This document shows, piece by piece, positions 26,751 through 35,416 of a DNA stretch of 64,000 bases. Below the pieces are notes generated by a model. That model searched no databases, had not been told where the DNA came from, and saw only the letters and a list, made by a program, of their open reading frames with translations. The stretch's first letter is position 1. Each line of letters opens with the position of its first letter. Source of the DNA: JAFLCL01 sp964502175 (GTDB taxonomy: Bacteria; Myxococcota_A; Polyangia; Polyangiales; Sandaracinaceae); contig CAZCVE010000015.1 in assembly GCA_964502175.1 (NCBI GenBank), positions 1 through 64,000 of the forward strand, read 5' to 3'. Both the position numbers and the translations under genes were made by a program.

Positions 26751-27928
26751 AGGCTGCGTCCGTCGAAGCGACCGCTGATCGAGAGCTGCCCTGCGAGCAG
26801 CGCGGGCTCTGCGCCGACGAACGGATATGTGACACCGAGATCGACGCCGATCAGGTCACCGAACGCGAAGCGGAAGCCCGCGTTCACCGCGAGGAAGTCG
26901 AGCGCGTCGCGGTAGCCGAAGCCGCTGAGGAGCTCGACGACGATCGAGAACGCCTCGTACGGCACCCAGTCCACGCCACCGCCCACACGAAGTCCGCCGC
27001 GCGGATCGGGCGGCGCGACGTCGGACACCACCAGCGATCCGATCGCGGAGAGGAACGCGTGGAAGCGCACGTTCTCGTGCGCGGTCACCTCGGCCGTGGT
27101 GCCGACCTCGAGCGCGAGCGGCTGGCTGCGCTGATCGAGCCCGCTCGTCGTGGGCAACACGAGCCGCGCGTACGTGGCGATCGCACGATCGTTCTCTCGG
27201 TAGAGCTGCCACGTCGCGCCGAGCGAGAGGTAGCCGAGCCCGAGGTACGTGTTGCCCACCGCCGAGAGCAGTGTCTGGTAGCGGAACACCTCGAGGCTGC
27301 CCCACACCTCGATCGTCGGAGCCACGACCCAGCTGCCCGAGATGCGCGTCCCGAGGCGGATGTTCCCGTAGAAGTCTGCCGGCCGCGCGATGAGATATGC
27401 GTCCTCGGCGATCGACACCTCGTCACGGAGACACGCGCGACGCGCGAGCCCGAGCTGACCATCGAGGATGGTCGTCGTCACTGGTCCCACCGCGCGCGCA
27501 GTGCCCGGACACCCGTTCCATCGCACGACGTGGGGCACGGCCTGGGCCACCGGGTCGGTCTCGACATCGGTCGTCGCTGCCGAGGCCACGATGGAGGAGT
27601 CCACGGTCGACGTCTCCGCGCTCGATGTCGAGTCGGTGTCCGACGCCGAGTCGGGCCCCGCGATCGATGTCGAATCCGTGATCGATTCGGAGTCAGTGGC
27701 CGACGCCGAGTCCGTGGTCGATGCCGTGTCTGGAGTCGGGGCCGTGACTGGAGTCGGTGCCGACTCGGTGGTCGCAGCGGAGTCCGTGGTCGATCCCGGG
27801 TCGGGCCCTGTGGTCGATGTTGCTGAGGCCGTCGTCGTCGATGACTCGTCGACGTCCGACGTGTCCTGTGCATGCACGCGCCCGCACGTGAGGAGCACGA
27901 CGACGACGATCGCGATCGACGTCCTCAT
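26747..27928 (-). CDS. Exported beta-barrel-like protein with Ser/Thr-rich linker
   Basis: A 393-residue protein with a signal peptide (IAIVVVVLLTCGRVHA), a linker of about 100 residues made almost wholly of Ser, Thr, Asp, Ala and Pro (TDSAS-type repeats), and a C-terminal domain of about 240 residues with alternating amphipathic strands (YLGLGYLSLGATWQLY, FSIVVELLSGFGYRD, FRFAFGDLIGVDLGVTY) ending in a strand GQLSISGRF, as in outer-membrane barrels. Function unknown. ATGA overlaps at both ends bind it to the PHP protein and the LPG-synthase-like protein. Confidence 0.6.
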   Translation of the reverse strand: MRTSIAIVVVVLLTCGRVHAQDTSDVDESSTTTASATSTTGPDPGSTTDSAATTESAPTPVTAPTPDTASTTDSASATDSESITDSTSIAGPDSASDTDSTSSAETSTVDSSIVASAATTDVETDPVAQAVPHVVRWNGCPGTARAVGPVTTTILDGQLGLARRACLRDEVSIAEDAYLIARPADFYGNIRLGTRISGSWVVAPTIEVWGSLEVFRYQTLLSAVGNTYLGLGYLSLGATWQLYRENDRAIATYARLVLPTTSGLDQRSQPLALEVGTTAEVTAHENVRFHAFLSAIGSLVVSDVAPPDPRGGLRVGGGVDWVPYEAFSIVVELLSGFGYRDALDFLAVNAGFRFAFGDLIGVDLGVTYPFVGAEPALLAGQLSISGRFDGRSL

Positions 27929-30900
27929 CGCGCACCTCGCACGCCGGGCGCGTCGAAGCCGTCGTTGTCCCAGTCGAGCAAGAGCGGGTTCGTGAAGCCG
28001 TACGCGTACCCGTGGGGTGTCACCGCGCCGAACGCCCAACGGAAGAAGCTGCGCGGCCCGCGCGGTCTGCGGGCGATCGGCCCGATGTCCGCGCCTCGCT
28101 CGCACGCCGGTGCGCCCGCGAGGCCCTCCTGATCGCGCGCGTCGACGACACCATCGCCGTTGCGCTCCACGTCGCGCCAGTCCGCCGCGCCGCTGCCGTC
28201 GTTGTCGCCGGTGTCGGGGATGCCGTCGCAGTCGAGATCAGCGGCGATCGGCAGCGGCTCACCCGCCTCGATCACGATCCACGCGTCGCTGCGCCCATCG
28301 AGGCCGAGCTCCGCGAGCGCGATCTCTCCTTCGAAGCGCAGCGTGCCGCCCGTGCCGAAGCGATCGGTCGGCTGCATGAGCTCCGCGGAGAGCGTGCGCG
28401 CGACCTCACCGTTCACGACGATGCGCACCTCGTCGATCGGCACCCACGACGCCGCGGTCACGCGCAGCGAGAGCATCGCGTCGCTGCCCGGGACGAACGG
28501 CGCCACCGAAGGCCTCCGCTGCGCGCCGCTCCGATCGGTGATCGACGCCTCGATGACGGGACCGTTCGTCCCGATCATCCGCCCTTCCCTCACGGATCGA
28601 TTGAAGGTCACCTCGTCGAACGTCGGACCGACTCGCTGCTCGGTCGTGACCAGCGTGCGCGGCGTGCCGAGCACGTTGTCGACGAGCGAGTGCGAGTCGC
28701 TGTTCGCGGTGCCCGCGCGCACGATCCCTTGATCCAGCAGGTAGAACCAGTACGCGCGGTAGGGAACGAGGTCCTCGTTCTCCGTGCCGTTCATCACTTC
28801 TTGCGCGTGGTAGTCGGCGTTGCCGAACATCGCGCCGGGCGGCGTGCGCATCACGAGACCAGGACCGGTTCCGTCGTAGCCGCTCACGTCCGTGCGAGGC
28901 AGCGCCTCGCGCGCGTCCACGCCGACCGCGCGCGGGAAGCCGAGATCACGACCGAGCTGGGCGGGCGACCACGGATGGTTGAGCTGCACGACGCCCGTCT
29001 CCGAAGGCCATCCCGCCTCGACGAAGCGCGTCATCAGCGTGCCCGGCTCGGCGAGCTCGTCCCACGGCGCGCCGCGGTACGGCGCGTTCACGTCGTACGC
29101 GAGCGGCCACACGATCCAGTGACCGATGACCTGCGGCAGCTCCGCGCCCGGCACGAGATCGAAGAGGATGTGTCCGGTCGTCTCGAGCCCCACGAGCAGC
29201 TGCACGCGCTCGTCGGCGTTCCAGAAGCGACGCCCTTCTTCGTAGTCCCACACGACGTCGTGATCGGTCGCCGCGATCACGTCGACGCGCGCCGCGAGGA
29301 ACGCCTGCACCCGATCGAGCTCGGGCACCGTCGAGTCGAAGCTGGCCGCGCCGTGCACGTGGAAGTCTGCCGAGAGCGTCGCGGCCGGCGCGACGTCGGG
29401 CAGCGTCTCGATCGCGAGCGTCACGTCCTCATCGTCACCCGCCGCGACCGTGATCTCCGCGTGTCCGAGCGACGCGAAGAGCCCCGCCGTCGCGATCAGA
29501 TCCCAGCGCCCCGGCGGCAGATCGAACGACGTCGTTCCTTCGGCGAGCACGCGATCACACGCGGGCGATCCGCCCGTCGGCGACCCGAGCAGCGGCGCGC
29601 ACGACGTGAAGCCACCGAGCAGCTGCGCGCGCGTCGCCGCTTCCGTCTCGTCGTCCGCGGGCACCACGAACACGAGCGCGTGATCCGGTACGCCGTCCAC
29701 CGTCACGGAGAGGTTCACCCTGGCCGCCGCGGGGATCGAGATCGCGGGCACCTCCACGCTCGCGCCACGCGCGCTCGCGGCCACGGCCGCGGCCTCGCGA
29801 CCGAAGGCATCGACGAGCACGACGTAGTCGCGATCCGCAGGGACACGCGCCGACCACGTGCCGTCGGCCTCGGGCGTCACCTGCGTCCACGGCGTGCGCG
29901 CGGTCGCAGGGCTCGTCGTGCTGCCCTCTTCGATGCGAACGGTCGCGCGCGCGTCGCTGCCCAGCGCACCGCCGCCGCTGATCTCGACGCGGCCCGTGAG
30001 CTCGGTGAAGGCCTGGCCCTCGACCTGTCGACGCACCTCGAGGAGCGTGTCGATCGGCCCGGAGATCGATCGTCCCGGCGTCACCGCGATGAAGCGCTCG
30101 AAGACCTCCACGTCGCGGCTCGGCACCACGCGCGGCTCGGGGCCCACGGCGCTCAGCTGCTCCGCGTGGAAGCCGAAGAGCGAGCCGCCGCACGCGATCT
30201 CGCCGTAGCTCATCGCAGGATCGGCGTGCGACGCCGCCGCGAAGTAGGGCTGCTCGATCCACGCCTCGCGCAGCGGGCTCGTGAGACCCGGCTGCTCGAA
30301 GCCCGCGCCGCGACCGGGTGCGAACGGCAGCGCCTCGCGTCCGCTCCAGTACCAAGCGTCGACGAGCGCCCACGTCTCGGCGTCGTCGCGACCGTTCACG
30401 ATCTCGGTGCGCACACGCAGGCCCGGCTCGCACGGGCGCAGCTCGTAGCGCGTGACGACGCGCGCGTCGGGCTTGCCCGCGAGGCGTCCACGCACCTCGA
30501 CCGCCGCGATCCCCTCGCGCGAATCGAGGAAGAGCTGGTCGTACGCGATCGTGTCGTCGGGCAAGAGACCCACGGCTTGGAACACGTGCGTGAGCGAGTC
30601 GCCCGAGCCATCGGCCGCCGCGAGATCGAGGAGGTTGCCCCCCGTCGGTGCGACGTAGTGGGGATGATCGATCGCGTCGATCACGACGACCACCTGATCG
30701 TTGCGCAGAACCACATCGCCCGGCGACACGAGCGCGTCGAGCCCCGTGACGGGGATGGGCTGTCCTTCCTCGAACCGCGCGACCGACACGCTGCCCGCGC
30801 CGCTCTCGCACGTGAAGCGCAGGCTCGGACACGGAGACGGCGTGCGGCACATCGGATCGCCCGACGTCGCGCACGTGGTGTGGCCACAGCCCGACGTCAG

Positions 30901-30963
30901 CGGGAGTGCGAGCGGTGCGATCGAGGCGAAGACGAAGACACGAGCGCGGACGCGCATGAGCAT
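27925..30963 (-). CDS. Large lipoprotein with PHP-type metallophosphoesterase domain
   Basis: A protein of about 1012 residues. The leader ends in LTSGC (lipobox). A beta-rich N-terminal half (carbohydrate-sandwich and carboxypeptidase-regulatory-like strands) precedes a PHP domain: DFHVHGAASFDS (about residue 533), IAATDHDVVWDYEE, a conserved Glu in LVGLETTG, HPW, and NSDSHS near 754, which together are the expected metal ligands. A C-terminal region with D-rich motifs (DLDCDGIPDTGDNDGSG) follows. PHP enzymes hydrolyse phosphoesters; the surface substrate here is unknown. Start ATG 30963 or 30957. First gene of a three-gene overlapping operon. Confidence 0.7.
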   Translation of the reverse strand: MLMRVRARVFVFASIAPLALPLTSGCGHTTCATSGDPMCRTPSPCPSLRFTCESGAGSVSVARFEEGQPIPVTGLDALVSPGDVVLRNDQVVVVIDAIDHPHYVAPTGGNLLDLAAADGSGDSLTHVFQAVGLLPDDTIAYDQLFLDSREGIAAVEVRGRLAGKPDARVVTRYELRPCEPGLRVRTEIVNGRDDAETWALVDAWYWSGREALPFAPGRGAGFEQPGLTSPLREAWIEQPYFAAASHADPAMSYGEIACGGSLFGFHAEQLSAVGPEPRVVPSRDVEVFERFIAVTPGRSISGPIDTLLEVRRQVEGQAFTELTGRVEISGGGALGSDARATVRIEEGSTTSPATARTPWTQVTPEADGTWSARVPADRDYVVLVDAFGREAAAVAASARGASVEVPAISIPAAARVNLSVTVDGVPDHALVFVVPADDETEAATRAQLLGGFTSCAPLLGSPTGGSPACDRVLAEGTTSFDLPPGRWDLIATAGLFASLGHAEITVAAGDDEDVTLAIETLPDVAPAATLSADFHVHGAASFDSTVPELDRVQAFLAARVDVIAATDHDVVWDYEEGRRFWNADERVQLLVGLETTGHILFDLVPGAELPQVIGHWIVWPLAYDVNAPYRGAPWDELAEPGTLMTRFVEAGWPSETGVVQLNHPWSPAQLGRDLGFPRAVGVDAREALPRTDVSGYDGTGPGLVMRTPPGAMFGNADYHAQEVMNGTENEDLVPYRAYWFYLLDQGIVRAGTANSDSHSLVDNVLGTPRTLVTTEQRVGPTFDEVTFNRSVREGRMIGTNGPVIEASITDRSGAQRRPSVAPFVPGSDAMLSLRVTAASWVPIDEVRIVVNGEVARTLSAELMQPTDRFGTGGTLRFEGEIALAELGLDGRSDAWIVIEAGEPLPIAADLDCDGIPDTGDNDGSGAADWRDVERNGDGVVDARDQEGLAGAPACERGADIGPIARRPRGPRSFFRWAFGAVTPHGYAYGFTNPLLLDWDNDGFDAPGVRGAR

Positions 30964-31057
30964 AGCGCGAGCATAGAGCGTCCTCGGCGTCCTCGACCGT
31001 GGATCGATCACGGCCCCTCCCTCGACCCCGACGTCGGTTCGCGGGAGACTCGCCGAC

Positions 31058-31993
31058 ATGGTCGAACCCGACGACGACCTCGAGGCGGAAGACGACGCGA
31101 ACGACACGCGTGGCGTGCTCGACAGCCTGGTCGGTCGCACCGCCGAGGCGCACCGCGAGCAGCCCGAGGTCCCGCTCTCACGCATCGCCGACAAGACGGG
31201 TCGTGATCTCGCGACGCTCGAGAAGTGGATCGCCGCGATCGAGCGGCGCGGGCAAGCCGTGCTGTACGGCCCACCCGGCACTGGCAAGAGTCACCTCGCG
31301 AGAGAGCTCGCGCGTCACCTCGTCGGAGGCGGCGACGGCTTCGTCAGGCACCTCGTGCTCCACGCGTCGAGCTCCTACGAAGACTTCGTGCAGGGCCACC
31401 GTCCGGTCGTGCGCAAAGACGGAACCACGTGGTTCCCCCTCGTTCGTGGGCGATTCGTGCAGTTCGCCGAAGACGCGCTGCGTCGCCGCGGCACGTGCGT
31501 GCTGATCCTCGACGAGATGCACCGCGCCGACGTGGGCCGCGTGCTCGGCGAGCTCGTGCACTTGCTCGAGCACCGCGGCGAGCCCCTACCGCTCGCAGCG
31601 GGAGACGCGTCGATCGTGCTCGCGAAGAACATCCGCATCCTCGGCACGATGAGCTCGTCCGATGCGCGCTCGGACGCCGCGGACCTCGTCCTCCGGCGCC
31701 GCTTCGCGTACCTCCGCGTGACGCCAGAGCCGAACATGCTGCGCGCGTTCCACCGCGAGACGGGCTTCGCGGTCGACGGACTGATCGGCGTGCTCGCCCG
31801 CCTCGATCACACCCTCGGCGATCCCGATCGTGCGCTCGGCCTCACGTACTTCCTTCGTCGCGATCTCACCCGCACGATCGAAGACGTCTGGCGCTTCGAG
31901 ATCGAGCCGACGCTCGAGGTGCTGCTCCGTGATCGACAGAGCGAGCTCGCTCGCTTTCGATGGGACGCCGTTCGACATCGCATCCTCCCGTGA
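31058..31993 (+). CDS. Orphan McrB-like AAA+ ATPase
   Basis: A 311-residue AAA+ protein of the McrB/MoxR type: Walker A GPPGTGKS (about residues 71-78), the McrB-type motif SSYEDFVQGHRPV, Walker B VLILDEMHRADVGRVLGEL, and a sensor segment GTMSSSDARSDAADLVLRRRF. McrB proteins have NTADRS at this point; the Asn/Thr are replaced by Ser here. No DNA-binding N-terminal domain and no McrC nuclease gene is adjacent, so a classical methyl-DNA restriction system is not present in the window. Role open: chaperone-like ATPase or remnant of defence. ATG 31058, divergent from the PHP gene. Confidence 0.75.
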   Translation: MVEPDDDLEAEDDANDTRGVLDSLVGRTAEAHREQPEVPLSRIADKTGRDLATLEKWIAAIERRGQAVLYGPPGTGKSHLARELARHLVGGGDGFVRHLVLHASSSYEDFVQGHRPVVRKDGTTWFPLVRGRFVQFAEDALRRRGTCVLILDEMHRADVGRVLGELVHLLEHRGEPLPLAAGDASIVLAKNIRILGTMSSSDARSDAADLVLRRRFAYLRVTPEPNMLRAFHRETGFAVDGLIGVLARLDHTLGDPDRALGLTYFLRRDLTRTIEDVWRFEIEPTLEVLLRDRQSELARFRWDAVRHRILP

Positions 31994-32013
31994 CGCACGA
32001 CCGTGAGGTCCAC

Positions 32014-33516
32014 ATGCACGCCACCCGCACCGCCTCGCTCGTCCTAGGCTCGCTCGTCCTAGGCTCGCTCGTCCTCGTCTCGCTCGTCGTGACCTTCGGC
32101 GCGCACGCGCAAGACGCACCGCCCGGTCCCGCGCGCGTGACCGAGACGGAGCTCCGCAACGCGCAGACCGCGATCGAGCGACAGCTCGACGCGGAGGGCT
32201 GGGTCGCCGCAGACGCGCTGCTCGATCCGATCGAGGATCGCCTCGTCGCCTGGGAAGACTGGGCGCACGCCGCGCAGCTCGGCTGCCAGCGCGCCGTGCT
32301 CCACCTGAGGCAGCCGCACGCGATGACGACCGAGTACCTCCGCGAGATCCGTCAGGACGCGGGCAACGGGCTCGCGTCAGCCACGGACGAGCCGCGTCGT
32401 CTCGCGTGTCTGCGTCGCGTCGGGCTGGCGTTCGCGCACTACGCGGAGCTGCCCGAGCTGGGCGACGTGGAGCGACGCCTCGCGCGAGAGAGCGCGATCG
32501 TCTGGATCTCGCGCGCCCGCGCGCTCCACGACGACGACGCGCTGCACCAAGCGTACGACGCTCAGCCCGCGGAGCTCCGCGCCGAGATCGAGGCGCTGCT
32601 CACGGCGATCCGCGGCGGTCCGATCGCGCGCGCGGTCGGCGTGCAGGCGAACGCAGACGCGCTCGCGAGCGCCCTGGCGCGCGCCGCGTACCTCCAGAGC
32701 CCGCTGAGGCAGGGCAGCTGTGGGCAAGACTCCGCCGTGACGCCCACGCGCGACGGCGCGCTGATGATCGTGTGCGTCTTCGAGATCTATCCGCTCCGCG
32801 GCCTCTCCTCGATCCATCCGTCCGAGCGCTGGCTCGTCGAGCCGACCGAAGGCGGCGTGCGCGCGATCGCGATGATGCGCGACATGGATCTGCGCGATGG
32901 CGTGCGCGGCATGGTGCACGAGGTGCGCACGTTCCAGCGCCTCACCGCTGCACAGCACGGCTTCGACGGCTACCTCTTCTCGTGGCGCGAGGGCTACGAG
33001 CTCGAGGGCGAGCGACGCATCGAGTCGTATGTCACGGTGTGCGATCGGACCTCGGGTCTCTGTCAGCGTCTCGACATCGGTCGCGACACGTGTCTGCCCG
33101 ATCTCCGCGCGCGCCCGCAGTGCACGGAGGGCTGGGAGGCCGACACGAACGTCGCCGACGGTCAGCTCGTCCTCAGCCGCACACGACGCCCGCGCCGCGG
33201 CGCCCGACACGACGCGTTCCCCGCCGACTTCGAGCTTCGGCACGACCTGCGACGCGCGATGGGCGTCAACGCCGCGCGCGAAGGCACGCCGGTGCTCGTG
33301 CCCGATCCGCCGATCGGCAGCCACTGTCGGCTCGTCGTCACGGGGCGCGGCGCGACGCCCGCGCGCAGCTCACCGAGCGCGCGCGGGACGTCCGCGGGCA
33401 CCGTCCCCAACGGCACCGTGATCGTGCCCACCGATCGACGCATCGGCTGGGTCCGCGCGCTCGCTCCGGTCGACGGCTGGCTGCCGTCGTCGAGCGTCGC
33501 GCGGACCTGTGACTGA
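32014..33516 (+). CDS. Secreted protein with variable-length signal peptide and C-terminal SH3-like region
   Basis: A 500-residue exported protein. Leader: LVLGSLVLGSLVLVSLVV, built from three 15-base units, ending AHAQ. The mature protein has a helical section (about residues 40-200), a beta domain with several Cys (about 210-390) and a C-terminal stretch resembling a bacterial SH3 fold (TPVLVPDPP, GTVIVPTDRRIGWVRA, DGWLPSSSV). ATG 32014 follows GAGG with good spacing; GTG 31990 overlapping the upstream stop is the alternative. Function unknown. Confidence 0.6.
   Translation: MHATRTASLVLGSLVLGSLVLVSLVVTFGAHAQDAPPGPARVTETELRNAQTAIERQLDAEGWVAADALLDPIEDRLVAWEDWAHAAQLGCQRAVLHLRQPHAMTTEYLREIRQDAGNGLASATDEPRRLACLRRVGLAFAHYAELPELGDVERRLARESAIVWISRARALHDDDALHQAYDAQPAELRAEIEALLTAIRGGPIARAVGVQANADALASALARAAYLQSPLRQGSCGQDSAVTPTRDGALMIVCVFEIYPLRGLSSIHPSERWLVEPTEGGVRAIAMMRDMDLRDGVRGMVHEVRTFQRLTAAQHGFDGYLFSWREGYELEGERRIESYVTVCDRTSGLCQRLDIGRDTCLPDLRARPQCTEGWEADTNVADGQLVLSRTRRPRRGARHDAFPADFELRHDLRRAMGVNAAREGTPVLVPDPPIGSHCRLVVTGRGATPARSSPSARGTSAGTVPNGTVIVPTDRRIGWVRALAPVDGWLPSSSVARTCD
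32041..32085 (+). repeat. 15-bp tandem repeat, 3 units, in a signal peptide
   Basis: Two exact copies of GTCCTAGGCTCGCTC and a third with two changes (GTCCTCGTCTCGCTC) encode VLGSL, VLGSL, VLVSL in the hydrophobic core of the leader. Each copy adds five residues, so copy number would set the length of the core. Confidence 0.9.
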
Positions 33517-33525
33517 TCACGAGGC

Positions 33526-33546
33526 GGCGGGGGACGAGCCCCCGCC
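33526..33546. terminator. Bidirectional hairpin between convergent genes
   Basis: Perfect 8-base arms GGCGGGGG and CCCCCGCC enclose ACGAG. It lies in the 35-base gap between the stops of the secreted protein (+) and the S1-domain gene (-). There is no T-run on either side, as is common in GC-rich genomes. Confidence 0.65.
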
Positions 33547-33551
33547 CTACC

Positions 33552-35003
33552 TCACTTCTTCGAGAGCTTCGCCTTGAGCACGTCTCCGAACGTGCCCATG
33601 CCGGTCGCGTTCGAGGTCGCGCGGAAGTTGTCGAAGTCTGCGCGCTCGGCGTCGTCGAGCGCCGCCTTGATCGAGAGGCGCACGCGGTTGCCCGAGGCCT
33701 CGAGCACCTTGGCCGTGACCTCCTTGTTGACCGGGAACTCCTTGCGGAGATCCGATCCCGGGCGCGTGTTCGTCTCGGCGTTGGGGATCGTCGCGCGACC
33801 GCCGCGTCCCTTCACACCCTGGAGCTGCACGACCACGCCGTAGCTCTCGATCTTCTCGACGAGCGCCCTGACGATCGAGCCGACGACCACCTCGCGCGTC
33901 TTGTCGACCGCGCCCACCGCGAGCCCATCGCTCGCGAGCGCGAGCGACACGCGCTTCTTGGTCGTGTCGACCGACTGAACCTTCACGAGGAGGTTCTGGC
34001 CGACGGTCAGCGCGTCCTCGGTTCGCGTCACTCGCGCACCCAGCTCCGAGATGTGGAGCAGGCCCTCGATGCCACTGCCGATGCGCACGAACGCGCCGAA
34101 CTCCGCGAGGCGCGTGACCTGACCGGCGACGACCTTGCCGATCGGCGCGACGACCTCGATGTGCTCCCACGGGTCGCCCGCGAGCGCCTTGAGCGACAGC
34201 GTGATCTCGTGCTTCTCGCGGCCCTTCGCGTCCGTCTTCTTCGCGATGTCCTTGATCTGCACCTCGAGCACGTCGCCGAGCTGCACCACGTCCTCGGGGC
34301 GCAGGCGATCGTGCGAGAGCTCGCGCAGCGGCACGAGGCCCTCGATGCCACCGAGATCGACGAACGCGCCGAACTCGCGGATCTGCGACACGCGGCCCTT
34401 CACGCTCGTGCCGATCGCGAGGCCCGCGAGCGTGCGCTCGCGCGAGTCCTTCGCCTCGCGCTCGAGCAGCACGCGGCGCGACACGACGACGTTCTTGCCC
34501 TCGAGCTTCGTGATCACGAACGGCAGCGAGCGGCCGATGTACGCGTTCGCGTCCTCGATGCGGTGATCCTCGAGCTGCGAGATCGGGCAGAACGCGCGCA
34601 GGCCCGCGAGCTCCACGTCGACGCCGCCCTTGTTCACGCCAGTGACCTTGCCCTCGACGGCCACGCCGCTCTGGAACGCGAGCTGGAGGTGCTCGGTCGA
34701 GACCTCGCCCTTGCCGAGGCGCTTGGTCAGCTTGATCTGACCGTTCTCCATCGAGATGACGAAGCCCTTGAGGCGATCGCCGAGCTTCACGGTGAGCGTC
34801 TTCAGCCCCGTGATCGGGTCGACGACCTCGAGGTCGATGCGCTCGAAGAACGCCTGCTGCTTGTCGTCGAGGTCGAGGAAGACCGCGTCGGACGAGATGT
34901 AGGCGACGAGTCCGTCGGCTTCATCGCCGTTGCGAAGGACACGTGCCTTCGCGATGACGACCTCACCGCGCGAGAAGAGGTCCGCGAAGCTCTCTTTGGC
35001 CAT
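33552..35003 (-). CDS. S1 RNA-binding domain protein (ribosomal protein S1-like)
   Basis: A 483-residue protein built from tandem S1/OB domains. The best are at about residues 185-265 (GTSVKGRVSQIREFGAFVDL, then GLVPLRELS) and 285-365 (GQVTRLAEFGAFVRIG, then GLLHISELG), with degenerate ones before and after. S1 proteins bind mRNA on the 30S subunit or act as RNA chaperones; six-domain S1 is longer, so this may be a secondary homologue. ATG 35003 (MAKESFADLF) is preferred over ATG 35075, whose extra residues are low-complexity. It is divergent from the ArsR-type gene. Confidence 0.85.
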   Translation of the reverse strand: MAKESFADLFSRGEVVIAKARVLRNGDEADGLVAYISSDAVFLDLDDKQQAFFERIDLEVVDPITGLKTLTVKLGDRLKGFVISMENGQIKLTKRLGKGEVSTEHLQLAFQSGVAVEGKVTGVNKGGVDVELAGLRAFCPISQLEDHRIEDANAYIGRSLPFVITKLEGKNVVVSRRVLLEREAKDSRERTLAGLAIGTSVKGRVSQIREFGAFVDLGGIEGLVPLRELSHDRLRPEDVVQLGDVLEVQIKDIAKKTDAKGREKHEITLSLKALAGDPWEHIEVVAPIGKVVAGQVTRLAEFGAFVRIGSGIEGLLHISELGARVTRTEDALTVGQNLLVKVQSVDTTKKRVSLALASDGLAVGAVDKTREVVVGSIVRALVEKIESYGVVVQLQGVKGRGGRATIPNAETNTRPGSDLRKEFPVNKEVTAKVLEASGNRVRLSIKAALDDAERADFDNFRATSNATGMGTFGDVLKAKLSKK

Positions 35004-35060
35004 AGGGGGCGGCGATTTACCTCCGCCGCGCGCAGCGGCAACGTGCCCGCTGGACAACAT

Positions 35061-35084
35061 TTCGACAGTCGTCAAACTATCGAA
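35061..35084. promoter_or_regulatory. Candidate SdpR/ArsR operator
   Basis: An imperfect inverted repeat TTCGACAG - 8 bases - CTATCGAA (7 of 8 arm positions pair) ends 5 bases before ATG 35090 of the ArsR-type gene, in the divergent gap with the S1 gene. Position and size fit autorepression by a dimeric winged-helix repressor. Confidence 0.5.
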
Positions 35085-35089
35085 GGAAC

Positions 35090-35416
35090 ATGCGCCAGCA
35101 GGAAGTGTTCAAGGCACTGTCGGATCCGACGCGCCGGCAGATCCTCAAGCTCCTCTCGGAAGGCTCGCTCGCGGCGGGAGAGATCGCGGAGCACTTCCCG
35201 ATCACCAAGGGCTCGCTCTCGCACCACTTCAACGTCCTCAAGTCCGCCGATCTGGTGAGGGTCGAGCGGCGTGGACAGAGCCTCGTCTACTCGCTCAACA
35301 CCACCGTGTTCGAGGACGTCGCGTCGATGCTCCTCGATCTGTTCGCGCTGCCCGATGCCGCGGGCACGCGCGAGGTCGCGCCCGGCAAGTCGCCCACGCG
35401 GAGGAAGAAGTCATGA
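35090..35416 (+). CDS. ArsR/SdpR-family winged-helix repressor
   Basis: A 108-residue DNA-binding protein with the ArsR fold: FKALSDPTRRQILKLL, recognition helix KGSLSHHFNVLKSADLV, and wing VERRGQSLVYSL. No metal-binding Cys cluster (ELCVCDL type) is present, so it is not a metal sensor; it fits the SdpR group of autorepressors. Its stop overlaps the SdpI-like gene (ATGA), the arrangement of the sdpRI immunity operon of Bacillus subtilis. It probably represses its own operon through the inverted repeat just upstream. Confidence 0.85.
   Translation: MRQQEVFKALSDPTRRQILKLLSEGSLAAGEIAEHFPITKGSLSHHFNVLKSADLVRVERRGQSLVYSLNTTVFEDVASMLLDLFALPDAAGTREVAPGKSPTRRKKS

Noticed and set aside
28012..31206. 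A plus-strand frame of 1064 codons antisense to the PHP lipoprotein gene
   Set aside because: Composition is dominated by Arg, Ala, Gly and Glu with no domain or leader; the minus strand carries clear PHP motifs and a lipobox.
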